Shown here: piece after piece, positions 10,824-21,783 of the stretch
Layout of the letters: each line of letters begins with the position of its first letter
How positions within the stretch are numbered: the stretch's first letter is position 1
NCBI RefSeq assembly: GCF_000368265.1
Contig: NZ_KB851219.1
Location: 449,920-513,919 of the forward strand
Direction of reading: 5' to 3'
Source of the DNA: Acinetobacter brisouisimilis
Lineage (GTDB): Bacteria; Pseudomonadota; Gammaproteobacteria; Pseudomonadales; Moraxellaceae
DNA length: 64,000 bases
Program-made: the position numbers and the translations under genes
Notes under the pieces: model-generated
What the model was told of the DNA's origin: nothing
Database searches by the model: none
What the model saw: only the letters and a program-made list of their open reading frames with translations

Positions 10824-10972
10824 TTTCTATTAAAAAGAGAATGGTTTTATTTTTGAATATACGATGTTTAAAAATAAACATATTGTTTGATTCCTAGCTT
10901 TAAGATTGTTTAGTTTGCATCATTAATTTTTATGTTTTTAAAATAAAATAATAAAAACAATAACTTAAATTT

Positions 10973-10988
10973 TGGTATTGGCTTTGCA
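10973..10988 (+). promoter_or_regulatory. Sigma-54 (-24/-12) promoter
   Basis: TGG at 10973-10975 and TTGCA at 10984-10988 place GG and GC ten bases apart, exactly as in the consensus TGGCACG-N4-TTGCW. The start site would be near 10999, about 60 bp before the GTG of the channel gene. A sigma-54 activator gene lies directly downstream, which supports the call. Confidence 0.75.
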
Positions 10989-11058
10989 ATAGGTTAATTA
11001 TCCAAAATAGTCACTGACTATTTTAAACAATAAACTTTTTAGTTCAGGATTATTAACA

Positions 11059-11925
11059 GTGAAATTTAATTTGAAAATAACAACGGCAATATTATTAGCA
11101 GCTTTTGTATCACAAGCGAAGGCAGTAGATTTGGATGCGGGTGATTATGATGTTGCTCCAGCGGGGACAAATCTAGCTTTGCTGTATTTACAATCTGCTA
11201 GTCGCGATGCGCTGTATGCAGGAAGTGACAAATTGTCAGGTGATCCTAAACTGGATTCAAATGTTGGGATTGCTCGTTTTGTGCATTATACCGATATTGC
11301 AGGTTTACGTGTTGCTCCACAAATTTTAGTTCCATTTGGTGAATTAAAAGCGAAGGGTGATATTTCTGCGTTGGGTTCAGCCAGTGGGCTAGGAGATATT
11401 ATTTTGGCTGCTCCTGTGTGGTTGCTCAATAATCCAGAGCATAAGACTTATTTTGGGCTTACCCCTTATTTGTATTTACCAACAGGTCATTATGATAAAC
11501 ATGATGCTTTAAATTTTGGTGAGAACCGTTACAAACTTGATCTTCAGGCTGCATATAGTCAACGCTTGACTGATAAATGGGCATGGGATGCGGCCGCCGA
11601 TATTATTTTTTATGGTCAAAATAATGATGCCTTTGGTGGAGGAACTTTAAAGCAGAATACGGGTTATCAACTGCAAACCAATACTCGTTATTTTATTAAT
11701 GATCGCTTAGATCTACGAGCAGGGCTGTCTTATACTGATGCAGGAGATACCAAGAAAAATGGTATTAAGACACAAAGTTATCAGCAAACAAAGTTTTGGG
11801 TAGGGACAGCATATTCACCAACCGCAAGCACCAATGTGATTTTAGCTTATGGGCGTGATCTTGCCATTGAAAACGGTTTTAAAGAAAATAATCGTATTAA
11901 TGTTCGATTATTAAAAGTATTTTAA
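11059..11925 (+). CDS. Outer-membrane channel of the phenol-degradation MetA family
   Basis: The 288-residue protein has a Sec signal peptide (cut after about residue 22, AKA-VD) and a mature part rich in alternating beta-strands, ending in a terminal Phe (RLLKVF), as outer-membrane barrels do. Motifs such as GLGDIILAAPVWLL, YFGLTPYLYLPTGHYD and NFGENRYKLDLQAAY match the MetA-pathway/transporter family thought to help hydrophobic substrates cross the outer membrane. The GTG start has AGGA eight bases upstream. It is expected to be expressed from the sigma-54 promoter at 10973, under the downstream regulator. The substrate is unknown. Confidence 0.8.
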   Translation: MKFNLKITTAILLAAFVSQAKAVDLDAGDYDVAPAGTNLALLYLQSASRDALYAGSDKLSGDPKLDSNVGIARFVHYTDIAGLRVAPQILVPFGELKAKGDISALGSASGLGDIILAAPVWLLNNPEHKTYFGLTPYLYLPTGHYDKHDALNFGENRYKLDLQAAYSQRLTDKWAWDAAADIIFYGQNNDAFGGGTLKQNTGYQLQTNTRYFINDRLDLRAGLSYTDAGDTKKNGIKTQSYQQTKFWVGTAYSPTASTNVILAYGRDLAIENGFKENNRINVRLLKVF

Positions 11926-12089
11926 TCTCTTTAGGCAGGTCAATCTGCCTTGATCTGCCTAAATTAAACTTGTGTTGACCAAAAGCATAACAAGATATTG
12001 AATAAATGCAGTAGAAATAAGTATAAGCCAAGAATAAAGAGCGTATTAATATACTCACAATATATAAAGCCGATGGATTTAATTGGTTA

Positions 12090-13211
12090 ATGAATAATTT
12101 TACTTTAACAAATGTGTTTACTTTGGAGGGTGAGCACACTCAGCCTTTGACTGTGCGAGCCAAAGCTCTGGTTTTTCATGACCCAGCTTCACAGTCATTA
12201 TTAAAATTAATTGAACGCCTTGCGCCAAGTGATGCCCCTATTCTGATTCGCGGTGAAACGGGGACAGGCAAGGAGCTGGTTGCACAGCATATTCATCGTT
12301 TAAGTGGAAGAAAAGGTCCATTCCTTGCAGTGAATTGTGGCGCTATCAATGAACAATTAGCTGAGAGTGAATTATTTGGTCATGAAGCAGGAGCATTTAC
12401 TGGAGCAATCAAACAGCGTAAAGGCTGGTTTGAAGCTGCACATGGTGGAACACTGTTTTTAGATGAAATCGGTGATTTGCCCTTGTGCTTGCAGGTCAAA
12501 TTACTCAGAGTGTTACAAGAAAAAGAAGTCACCAGATTAGGTGCTAGACAAGCCATTCCTGTCGATATTCGATTGATCACAGCAACCAATATTGATTTGG
12601 AACAAGCCGTACAAGCTGAGCAATTTCGGCAGGATTTACTATTTCGTATTAATATCGCCCAATTAGAACTAAAATCATTACGGGAGCGTAAAGGGGATAT
12701 TTTACCGCTGTTTGAATATTTTATTCAGCGTTATTTAACCAAGGTAAGACGCTCTGATAAATTACAGATTTCTGCATCTGCAACTCAGCAATTACTCACA
12801 TATTTATGGCCAGGAAATATCAGAGAGCTAGAAAATATTGCACATTATGCTGTTCTTGTAACTGAAGGGATGTTAATTCAGACTGAACATTTAAAATTTA
12901 ATCAGATATTCAAAAATATGGAGTATCGTTCAGCACAACCTATCACGCATACAGATGATGAGATCAATACGGCATTATCTCCTTATCAGATTATTGAGTC
13001 CCAGTTAAAGAAAATCTACGCATCGAGTCAATCTTCTTCTGGTGATTTATGGAATACGTTAGAAAGTATGATCATTGCGACTGCATACTCATCATCATTT
13101 TCTAATCAGGTTAAAACCAGTGAATTACTGGGAATATCTAGAAATGTGGTACGAACTTTATTAAAGCGCCATCATCTTTTACCTCCTTCTATAAAAGAAA
13201 TAGTTGAATAA
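12090..13211 (+). CDS. Sigma-54-dependent transcriptional activator without sensor domain (SfnR-like)
   Basis: 373 residues. Only ~30 residues precede the AAA+ domain, so there is no receiver, PAS or GAF sensor. Walker A is GETGTGKE (55-62), the sigma-54 contact loop is GAFTGA (101-106), Walker B is [10 protein letters not shown] (121-130), and the arginine-finger region is [11 protein letters not shown]. The C-terminal helix-turn-helix contains [17 protein letters not shown], very like SfnR proteins that control sulfone/sulfur use. It probably drives the channel gene upstream through the -24/-12 promoter at 10973. How it is switched is unclear; in such proteins control is often by expression level. 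Confidence 0.88.
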   Translation: MNNFTLTNVFTLEGEHTQPLTVRAKALVFHDPASQSLLKLIERLAPSDAPILIRGETGTGKELVAQHIHRLSGRKGPFLAVNCGAINEQLAESELFGHEAGAFTGAIKQRKGWFEAAHGGTLFLDEIGDLPLCLQVKLLRVLQEKEVTRLGARQAIPVDIRLITATNIDLEQAVQAEQFRQDLLFRINIAQLELKSLRERKGDILPLFEYFIQRYLTKVRRSDKLQISASATQQLLTYLWPGNIRELENIAHYAVLVTEGMLIQTEHLKFNQIFKNMEYRSAQPITHTDDEINTALSPYQIIESQLKKIYASSQSSSGDLWNTLESMIIATAYSSSFSNQVKTSELLGISRNVVRTLLKRHHLLPPSIKEIVE

Positions 13212-13422
13212 GAGAGAAGAGAATAATTTATAGGTGATAATAAAATCCTAGTCTAGAAACAGATATTATGCTGATTTACTTTTCTAATGAATCAATCAGT
13301 TTTTTATGTATTGAAAAGTAAAAAAATTAAAAGATAAATATTATATTGTTTTATATCATGCCCTGTTTTTTTAGATTTGGTTTTAACTGATATTTTTAAA
13401 ATTCTATTTTCTTGGTTCGAAT

Positions 13423-13457
13423 AAAAAAAGCCCTTACAAAATATGTAAGGGCTTTTT
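13423..13457 (-). terminator. Intrinsic terminator downstream of tRNA-Ser
   Basis: GCCCTTACA / TGTAAGGGC (13430-13452) with a 5-nt loop, flanked by an A-run on the left (T-run for the minus strand) and T5 on the right. It lies just past the 3' end of the tRNA gene and could also stop plus-strand transcription. Confidence 0.85.
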
Positions 13458-13463
13458 AGTATT

Positions 13464-13553
13464 TGGCGGAAGCGGTGAGATTCGAACTCACGGAGGACTC
13501 ACACCCTCGTCGGTTTTCAAGACCGGTGCATTAAACCGCTCTGCCACGCTTCC
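13464..13553 (-). tRNA. tRNA-Ser (anticodon TGA)
   Basis: Read on the minus strand, the gene begins GGAAGCG and ends CGCTTCC-G-CCA, pairing as a 7-bp acceptor stem with an encoded CCA. The anticodon loop CTTGAAA carries TGA, which reads UCA and related serine codons. The long variable arm between anticodon and T arms, and the GTTCGAATC T-loop, fit a class II tRNA of 90 nt. Confidence 0.97.
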
Positions 13554-13819
13554 AATGTGCGCTATCATATAAGGAAAAATATGCTTTGACAACTGATTTT
13601 AGTGTGAAAACAATTGATTGGTTAAAATAAGTGCAATTTAGAGGGGTGTATTGGACGTGTAAAATACCCATAGTGAAAAGATATCTTATTTATGGTCTGT
13701 AAATATTTAAAATTATGCTCAGTTGAGCTTAAATTTTTATCTCTCAATGCTCGCTATGCTTTATAGGTTCTGATATTACCTATCCTTCAACCTAGCAAGA
13801 AATGAACTTAGCAGCATTT

Positions 13820-13844
13820 AAGGTAACTTCAAAAAAGTTACCTT
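13820..13844 (-). terminator. Hairpin after the exporter gene
   Basis: AAGGTAACTT / AAGTTACCTT, a 10-bp perfect stem with a CAAAA loop, 5 bp beyond the stop codon of the minus-strand exporter gene. The U-tract is in the loop rather than after the stem, so termination is plausible but not certain. Confidence 0.55.
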
Positions 13845-13848
13845 CTGT

Positions 13849-15057
13849 CTAATATGTCGGGTCTTTTATTTTGCCTGAAAAATGTTGTGGCAACTGGTGC
13901 AGTAAATACAAACACAGCAGCACTGTGAAAAACATGAGTGCCCATTTTGCAGAATAAACACTGGCAATTGCACCCGCAATCAGTCCACCCAACGCATCAA
14001 AACCAAAACGGATGGCGGTGTAAATGGATACCGAGCGTCCACGCAATTCGGCAGGGGTGTTTTTCTGAATGAGGATATTTGTTGAAACATTCGCGGTAGA
14101 AATGCCGAAGCCCAATAAAAATAATGCCAGTAGATATCCTGAAAACAGGTTGAGTGCCGATAAAAAGATCAGTCCTAAGGCACACAAAAATTTACTATAA
14201 AAAATTCGTTGGTGAATATTATCATCATTTTGACTGCCTGCTAAAAGTAGTGAAGATAGTAGCGATCCAATGCCTGCCATGCCCCATAAATAGCCCAAAA
14301 CCTTGGCATCCCCGTGTAAATAGTCTTTTGACAGAATCGGGAGCAGCGCGACATAACTCGAAGCAGTAAAGTTTAGACAGGCGATGCCGATCATCATGCG
14401 TTTATAGTCTTGGTTTTTAAAAATAAAACTATAGCCTTGCTGAAACACCTGCTTGAGTTTACCTGTGGCTTGGGTGGCGTGAATGTTACGCATCAGCAGT
14501 AGCGCCAGCATGAGAAATAAATAGGACGCCGCATTGAGTACAAAGCAGGTAAACGGATTTGAGATCGCCAGTAAGAACCCAGCAATCGGTGGGCCAATAA
14601 AACGGCAGGAATTAAAAATCATGGCATTCAGCGCCAGTGCATTGCCAATATATTGCCGATCCTGAATCAGTTCACTAATAAACGACTGGCGTAAAGGAGT
14701 ATCAATCGCGGTTAAAAGTCCCAAAAATAATGCCAATACAATAATGCTACTGGCGTTGAGTAAATTAAAATAGGTTAAATAAGCCAATAAAAGTGCTTGT
14801 ATTAGAAACAGGGCTTGTACCACAATCAGCGCAACCCGTTTGTTAAGTGTATCAATCACCGCGCCAACCAGAGGGCTGACCACAAGCTGTGGAAACAGTG
14901 CCAAAAAACTGCTTAAACCTAGTAAAGCTGCTGAATGAGTGAGCTTATACACCAGCCAGGCTAAAGCGACTTGTTGAATCCATGTACCTAGTGTGGAGAG
15001 GGTATGCCCAATAAAATAATGTCTAAAATTGGGGAAGATTAGGCTACGAAATAACAT
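13849..15057 (-). CDS. MFS transporter of the DHA3/EntS-like exporter family
   Basis: 402 residues with 12 predicted membrane helices. It opens MLFRSLIFPNFRHYFIGHTLSTLGTWIQQVALAWLVYKLT, typical of the EntS/DHA3 drug or siderophore exporters, and has the loop GAVIDTLNKR. I use the ATG at 15057; a TTG five codons upstream is also in frame. The gene is divergent from hpaR with a palindrome (15085-15096) inside its likely promoter, so control by HpaR is inferred, and its cargo may be an aromatic acid or intermediate. Its last 66 bp have a degenerate second copy at 49254-49319. Confidence 0.82.
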   Translation of the reverse strand: MLFRSLIFPNFRHYFIGHTLSTLGTWIQQVALAWLVYKLTHSAALLGLSSFLALFPQLVVSPLVGAVIDTLNKRVALIVVQALFLIQALLLAYLTYFNLLNASSIIVLALFLGLLTAIDTPLRQSFISELIQDRQYIGNALALNAMIFNSCRFIGPPIAGFLLAISNPFTCFVLNAASYLFLMLALLLMRNIHATQATGKLKQVFQQGYSFIFKNQDYKRMMIGIACLNFTASSYVALLPILSKDYLHGDAKVLGYLWGMAGIGSLLSSLLLAGSQNDDNIHQRIFYSKFLCALGLIFLSALNLFSGYLLALFLLGFGISTANVSTNILIQKNTPAELRGRSVSIYTAIRFGFDALGGLIAGAIASVYSAKWALMFFTVLLCLYLLHQLPQHFSGKIKDPTY

Positions 15058-15084
15058 AGGGAAAAATGTCAAAAAGCTACTTAA

Positions 15085-15096
15085 TTAATATATTAA
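15085..15096. promoter_or_regulatory. Palindromic operator TTAATATATTAA (candidate HpaR site)
   Basis: Exact 12-mer. On the minus strand it covers the -10 of a likely promoter (TTGACG at 15109-15114, 17-bp spacer, TATTAA) for the exporter gene, 28 bp from its ATG. It lies 124 bp before the hpaR start. Confidence 0.7.
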
Positions 15097-15219
15097 CATT
15101 ATTGTTGCGTCAAATTTATATCAGGAAATGAATAGATTAATTATTTCGTAAAAGTCATTTGATTTTCTAGCATGTTTCAAGGAAAATAAAAAAATTCCAG
15201 TATTTTACTTTGATTATAA

Positions 15220-15654
15220 ATGAGCAAAATTCGCCCTTCATTGACGCTAGCCTTACTGCAAGCCCGCGAAACAACAATGAGCTTTTTTCGACCAGCCTTG
15301 AACGAAATTGGTTTGACTGAACAGCAGTGGCGTATCATTCGTATTTTGTCGCAATACGACGCTTTGGAAAGCAACCAATTAGCTGATTTTGCGTGTATTT
15401 TAAAGCCGAGCCTGACGGGTATTTTAAACCGCATGCTGGAAATGAAGCTGATCAGCAAGAACAAAAGCACGGAAGATCAGCGTATTTATCTGATTAGCCT
15501 GACCGAAGCAGGCAAAAAGTGTTTTGAGCACCAAGTGGTCAAAATGGAAGAAACCTACAAGAAAATTCAAAAAGAATATGGCGAGGAAAAAATGCAAACC
15601 TTGATGCAATTGCTGAAAGAGCTTTCCGAACTGAAAGAGAATTTTTCTGAGTAA
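15220..15654 (+). CDS. hpaR: Homoprotocatechuate degradation repressor HpaR (MarR family)
   Basis: The 144-residue winged-helix regulator carries the family features SLTLALLQARETTMSFFRPALNEIGLTEQQWRIIRIL and ACILKPSLTGILNRM, then a wing with EDQRIYLISLT and a C-terminal helical dimerisation region. HpaR proteins repress the meta-cleavage hpa operon and release DNA on binding 4-HPA or its hydroxylated products. It sits next to the C1/C2 hydroxylase genes and divergent from an exporter. I infer that it binds the TTAATATATTAA palindromes scattered through the island. A shared terminator separates it from the C1 gene. Confidence 0.9.
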   Translation: MSKIRPSLTLALLQARETTMSFFRPALNEIGLTEQQWRIIRILSQYDALESNQLADFACILKPSLTGILNRMLEMKLISKNKSTEDQRIYLISLTEAGKKCFEHQVVKMEETYKKIQKEYGEEKMQTLMQLLKELSELKENFSE

Positions 15655-15748
15655 TCGCATACTATAACTTTTTCATCCTCTTTATTTTGTTCCTGTAGGA
15701 TTAAAAAGTGTATCTAAGAAACCTATTTAAAAATGTAGACTGAAATAA

Positions 15749-15781
15749 AAAAGCCATTGAGTTGAACCCAATGGCTTTTTT
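15749..15781. terminator. Bidirectional terminator between hpaR and C1
   Basis: AAAAGCCATTG / CAATGGCTTTT, an 11-bp perfect stem with a 9-nt loop, A-run on one side and T6 on the other. It lies between two convergent genes. Confidence 0.92.
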
Positions 15782-15793
15782 GTGCATCTTGAA

Positions 15794-18032
<2,239 letters not shown>

Positions 18033-18173
18033 AATAGCTAATCCTTAAACTACAGTTGTATGTCAATCATGTGATCTCTCCGATGTCTATTAAGATGCGG
18101 TATAAAAAGGATTTTTTTAATGCACTTTCCATTGTTTAACTTGTACTTTTCATAAGTGATTATTTTTTATTAA

Positions 18174-18185
18174 TTAATATATTAA
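18174..18185. promoter_or_regulatory. Palindromic operator TTAATATATTAA upstream of C2
   Basis: Exact 12-mer about 140 bp before the C2 start on the minus strand. It is the nearer of two copies in the divergent C2/permease region and is inferred to control the hydroxylase operon. Confidence 0.68.
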
Positions 18186-18207
18186 TTTTATTTTTAATTG
18201 TTTTTAT

Positions 18208-18229
18208 AAATCATCCTAGAGGATGATTT
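18208..18229. other. Hairpin in the divergent C2/permease region
   Basis: AAATCATCC / GGATGATTT with a 4-nt loop and a trailing T. A similar hairpin ending GGATGATTTT lies at 24174-24197, also upstream of a minus-strand gene. Function unclear: it could stop antisense transcripts or form part of a leader. Confidence 0.45.
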
Positions 18230-18252
18230 TAAGCCTGAAACGGAGTTTGTGA

Positions 18253-18283
18253 TAGACAGTCTAAATGTTAATTAATATATTAA
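18253..18283 (+). promoter_or_regulatory. Promoter with embedded palindromic operator, APC permease gene
   Basis: TAGACA (18253-18258), a 17-bp spacer and TATATT (18276-18281). The operator TTAATATATTAA (18272-18283, extended to GTTAATTAATATATTAAC) covers the -10. The same TAGACA-N17-TATATT layout with the operator recurs at 23197-23225. Confidence 0.72.
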
Positions 18284-18406
18284 CTTTAATTGATGATCTA
18301 ATGCTCATTCTATCTTTTAAAATAGTGACCATGCGCACAACACAAGATACTTGCTTAGATCTCATCTTATGAACTGTTGTGAATATCTGATCAAGGAGGA
18401 CAGGGA

Positions 18407-19861
18407 ATGACCAGTAACAATCATCTCCGAAAAGGAAGCTTGGGTCTGTGGACTGTCGTATTTTTTGTGGTTGCAGCAGCATCACCTTTAACAGGTGTGG
18501 TGGGTGCATTGCCACTAAACTTTATGTTGGGGAATGGCGCGGGCGTACCTGGGTCATTTGTGGTTGCAGCAGCATTGCTGATTATTTTTAGCTTTGGCTT
18601 TGTAGCAATGAGCCGTTATGTGGTCAATGCAGGTGCGTTTTATACCTATATTGTGCAAGGCTTGGGGGTTGGCTCAGGGATTGCAGGTTTAAGTACCGCA
18701 ATTTGGGCATATGCCGCGATGGAATTATCTGTAACAGCCATGTTTGGTTTTTTTGCTGAGCATTTATTGCAAAGTAATTTTCATATTGATTTGCCGTGGT
18801 GGCTGTATGCGGTTGTCATGCAGGTCGTGGTCGTTTTCCTCGGAATTGCCAAAGTTGAGATCGGTGGCAAGATTTTGGGCTTGCTGATGATTATGGAAGT
18901 GGGGATTATTCTGGTTGCTGACTTTGCAATTTTTAATCAACCGACCGAAATTGATTATTCACATGTTCAGGCAATGAATATTAACTTTGCTTCATTTTAT
19001 CCAAGTAACATCTTCAATGACCATTTTGGGATTTCGATGGTATTTGCGATCTGTTCCTTTATTGGTTTTGAAGCTGCAGCAATTTACTCGGAAGAGTGTG
19101 TGAATCCACAAAAAGTGGTGTCACGGGCGACATTTATTGCGGTAATTTTAATTGCAGGATTTTTTGTACTCACTGCATGGTCGTTTGTTTTATATAGCGG
19201 GGTTGATCAGGTTACAGCGATTGCGACCAAAGACCCAGGCATGTATATCTATAACGTAACTGAAAAGATTTTGGGGCATTGGGCAGTGGAGCTGATGTCA
19301 GTCCTGTTGGTCACCAGTCTGTTTGCTGCAACTCAAGCCTTCCATAATTCGCTTTCTCGCTATATGTATACCATTAGTCGTGATGGTCTGCTTTGGGCAA
19401 AAATGGGACAAACTCACCCTAAACATCAAACTCCATATATTGCCAGTCTGGTACAAGGCGTGTTGATGATTGTTGCAGTTGTGGTATTTGCTGTGATGAA
19501 ACTTGATCCGATGATTGATATTTTCGCATGGGCTTCGGCGTTTGGCAGTATGGCAATTTTAGCCTTGCAGTTTGGCGTATCTTTGGCGGTGATTTTCTAC
19601 TTCATGAAAAACAAAGACTTGCCTGTATCAATCTGGAGTCGTTTGCTTGCCCCTTTAATTTCAGCGATTGGCATGTTTGTGGTGTTATGTCTGGTGGTGA
19701 AAAACCTCGACATTCTTAGTGGTTCAAACAGTCCTGTTGTATATAGCTTGCCGCTGATTTTAGCTGCCTGCATCATCTTTGGTTTATTTGTGGGCTCATT
19801 CTTGAAGAAGAAGAAACCAAGTTTATATGCCAATATTGGTAACACTGTGAAGAATATTTAA
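18407..19861 (+). CDS. APC-family amino acid/amine permease
   Basis: The 484-residue integral membrane protein has about 12 helices. The N-terminal LGLWTVVFFVVAAASPLTGVVGALP is the APC substrate-binding first helix, followed by ICSFIGFEAAAIYSEECVNP in helix 6 (FIGFEA motif). Members carry amino acids, amines or related compounds with proton coupling. The island context suggests an aromatic substrate such as tyramine, 4-HPA or tyrosine, but this is inference. An AGGAGG-like Shine-Dalgarno precedes the ATG. The promoter at 18253 carries a candidate HpaR site, and a strong terminator follows the stop. Confidence 0.85.
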   Translation: MTSNNHLRKGSLGLWTVVFFVVAAASPLTGVVGALPLNFMLGNGAGVPGSFVVAAALLIIFSFGFVAMSRYVVNAGAFYTYIVQGLGVGSGIAGLSTAIWAYAAMELSVTAMFGFFAEHLLQSNFHIDLPWWLYAVVMQVVVVFLGIAKVEIGGKILGLLMIMEVGIILVADFAIFNQPTEIDYSHVQAMNINFASFYPSNIFNDHFGISMVFAICSFIGFEAAAIYSEECVNPQKVVSRATFIAVILIAGFFVLTAWSFVLYSGVDQVTAIATKDPGMYIYNVTEKILGHWAVELMSVLLVTSLFAATQAFHNSLSRYMYTISRDGLLWAKMGQTHPKHQTPYIASLVQGVLMIVAVVVFAVMKLDPMIDIFAWASAFGSMAILALQFGVSLAVIFYFMKNKDLPVSIWSRLLAPLISAIGMFVVLCLVVKNLDILSGSNSPVVYSLPLILAACIIFGLFVGSFLKKKKPSLYANIGNTVKNI

Positions 19862-19875
19862 GATCAGTTTTGCGC

Positions 19876-19902
19876 AGACCCATCCTCGGATGGGTCTTTT
19901 TT
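19876..19902 (+). terminator. Intrinsic terminator after the permease gene
   Basis: AGACCCATCC / GGATGGGTCT, a 10-bp stem closing on a very short loop, followed by six T. Confidence 0.93.
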
Positions 19903-20333
19903 GTTTAAAAGAAGCGAACAAACAGTTTAAGTCAGTTGCAAATGCTGCTGTATTTTCAGTGAAAATTTAATTCAATAGGATGTGAGGGATTTAGGTGAAG
20001 TAATACGATTTTGCTTCATTAACGGAAAAATAAAACGAGTATTGGAAAAATCCTATTCATTAATAGACTGATTTTATTAGCCCTTTTTTTAATCATAAAT
20101 TCTCATAAAGATACCTTCATTCTCTTGCGAAACAGCGTTTCTCATCCCAAAGGGAGATGGAACTTTCAATCTCGATTTTATTATCGCTCATGATCATTTT
20201 TGATTGATGAAAGAGGTCTAATCTCAAATTCTGTAAAGAACTTGATTGAATAGATCAGATAGAAAACAGATTTTCTGATTTTGGGACGTGCAGATAAGGT
20301 TTTTACAATTGTTTATTTTGAAGTCTAAAAGAA
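19903..20333. other. Intergenic region, no gene seen
   Basis: About 430 bp between convergent terminators. I saw no ORF with coding character, no operator copy and no RNA signature. It may be the remains of a lost gene, but nothing supports this directly. Confidence 0.4.
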
Positions 20334-20365
20334 AATGCCAGCCAATTAATGTAGTGACTGGCATT
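20334..20365 (-). terminator. Terminator for the OprD porin gene
   Basis: AATGCCAG / CTGGCATT with a 16-nt loop. On the minus strand it is followed by TTTTC and further T residues, about 55 bp past the porin stop. Confidence 0.6.
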
Positions 20366-20418
20366 CATCAGACATCAGATTAGGTTGGGTGGGGTTATAT
20401 TATGCCACTCAGACCAAT

Positions 20419-21672
20419 TTAGAATTTCTTCACATAGGTCAGGAAGATACGGTTTTCATCAAAATCGGTACCATAGTGAATCCGATAGGGCGCATACAGG
20501 TATTGAATCGATAGACCTTGCAGGGCTTTTTGCTGGAAGTTGTAATTTAAAATCACATTAGACTCCTGCTCATTATTTTTGCGATTGTCAGTGGTTTTAA
20601 AGCCGTAACCGTAAACATGTTTGAGTATCATGCTGAGTCCAGGAATATAAGCTTTAAAATCATAACAATAGACAAAGTGCCATGATTTTTCTTTGGCTTT
20701 AAAAAAGCCAGTCACGTTCCAGTTAATAAAATAGGTTTCAGGCAAATAGCCATCTGGCAATGGGTAGGCATCACCAATAATTTGCTGATAACCCAGACTG
20801 ACTGCATGATTTTGATATTTTAGGGTTTCCAGCAAGCCAATATTTTGACTATCGATTTTGAAATGCGAGTTGTTGTCTTGCGAGTTAAAATATTTCAGTT
20901 TGCTGTTTAAGATCAGATCAGTCGAGGTTGGCAACTTCCAAGCGTGATCCAGCCCCAGATAGTGCTTGTCATACAGATTTTCTAAGTTGCCATAGTAATA
21001 TTCAGCTTTCAGGTTGGGGCTGATCCGATAACGGACATCCAGATAATTTAGCCCATCGGAATAATAGGTTTTACCGCCAGTGGTATAAGCAAAATGATGA
21101 AAACCTTCCTGATTACGCGGTGAAACTTTGGTGACCCGTCCAATTTCGGCGCTCAAGTCATCATTGATTTGCGAATGCAGATTTGCACCCCAGTAAGAGG
21201 TTAATAACTGGCGACTACGGTCAACCGTAGTGACAGGCAAGTCTAACCAAAGTTCCCCCATTTTGACTTCAGTATTTTGGTACTTGAACTTGAGCGTGCC
21301 ACCATATTTTAAATAATCGGCTGCCTGTTTTTTGGTGCTGTTATCAAAAGGCAAGACAGTGTCGGCAACATGCTTGTCGTCACTTAAACGCACAGCATAT
21401 TGGGTAGTAGCTTCCACTCCAACCTGTAGTTGATCAATCGGCGTGGCATGATAATGCGAATCATAAAATAGTGATGCACCTTGTGACCAACTGCCTGTAT
21501 CTTTGACCGTGTTACTGTCATAGTTACGGTCGATATAGGCATTTTTTAACACCAATTTGAAATGATCCGTATCATCATCTGCCCATGCACTGTGTTGCAG
21601 GCAGAGCATCAAGCTCAGGCTTAAACTGGACAAGAGAAAATGGCGTTGGTGATCGCAAGAAAATATAGACAT
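20419..21672 (-). CDS. OprD-family outer-membrane porin
   Basis: The 417-residue precursor has a signal peptide ending near AWA-DDD (about residue 32). The mature part has the OprD pattern: KLVLKNAYIDRNYDS, GSWSQGASLFYDSHYH, QLQVGVEATTQYAVRLSDD, KMGELWLDLPVTTVDRSRQLLTSYWG, and the terminal Phe in FLTYVKKF. Such 18-strand porins give substrate-specific entry of carboxylates and amino acids. AAGGA before the ATG at 21672 decides the start against an upstream in-frame codon. It follows the MFS symporter gene in the same direction after ~110 bp, so the pair likely imports one compound across both membranes, probably an aromatic acid. Confidence 0.87.
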   Translation of the reverse strand: MSIFSCDHQRHFLLSSLSLSLMLCLQHSAWADDDTDHFKLVLKNAYIDRNYDSNTVKDTGSWSQGASLFYDSHYHATPIDQLQVGVEATTQYAVRLSDDKHVADTVLPFDNSTKKQAADYLKYGGTLKFKYQNTEVKMGELWLDLPVTTVDRSRQLLTSYWGANLHSQINDDLSAEIGRVTKVSPRNQEGFHHFAYTTGGKTYYSDGLNYLDVRYRISPNLKAEYYYGNLENLYDKHYLGLDHAWKLPTSTDLILNSKLKYFNSQDNNSHFKIDSQNIGLLETLKYQNHAVSLGYQQIIGDAYPLPDGYLPETYFINWNVTGFFKAKEKSWHFVYCYDFKAYIPGLSMILKHVYGYGFKTTDNRKNNEQESNVILNYNFQQKALQGLSIQYLYAPYRIHYGTDFDENRIFLTYVKKF

Positions 21673-21783
21673 AAACGTTCCTTGTAGGAGCAATGACATG
21701 GCACTGCTCGCTGTGTAATCAATAAGTGAGTGTTTTGAGGTCAGGCAAGATTCATCCTGTTGAGTCTTGCTTTGAGTGTGGTT

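Larger units (their letters stand above)
10331..10972. other. Gene-poor, AT-rich intergenic region with two hairpins
   Basis: The stretch between the groEL terminator and the sigma-54 promoter has no ORF of protein size. It holds a terminator-like hairpin (10496-10531), the palindrome at 10801-10823, and a pair of TTAAGCTT elements near 10427-10447. A 16-codon ATG frame (10783-10833, MKNLLPNPVYITGFFY) spans the second palindrome; whether it is translated is unknown. Confidence 0.5.
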
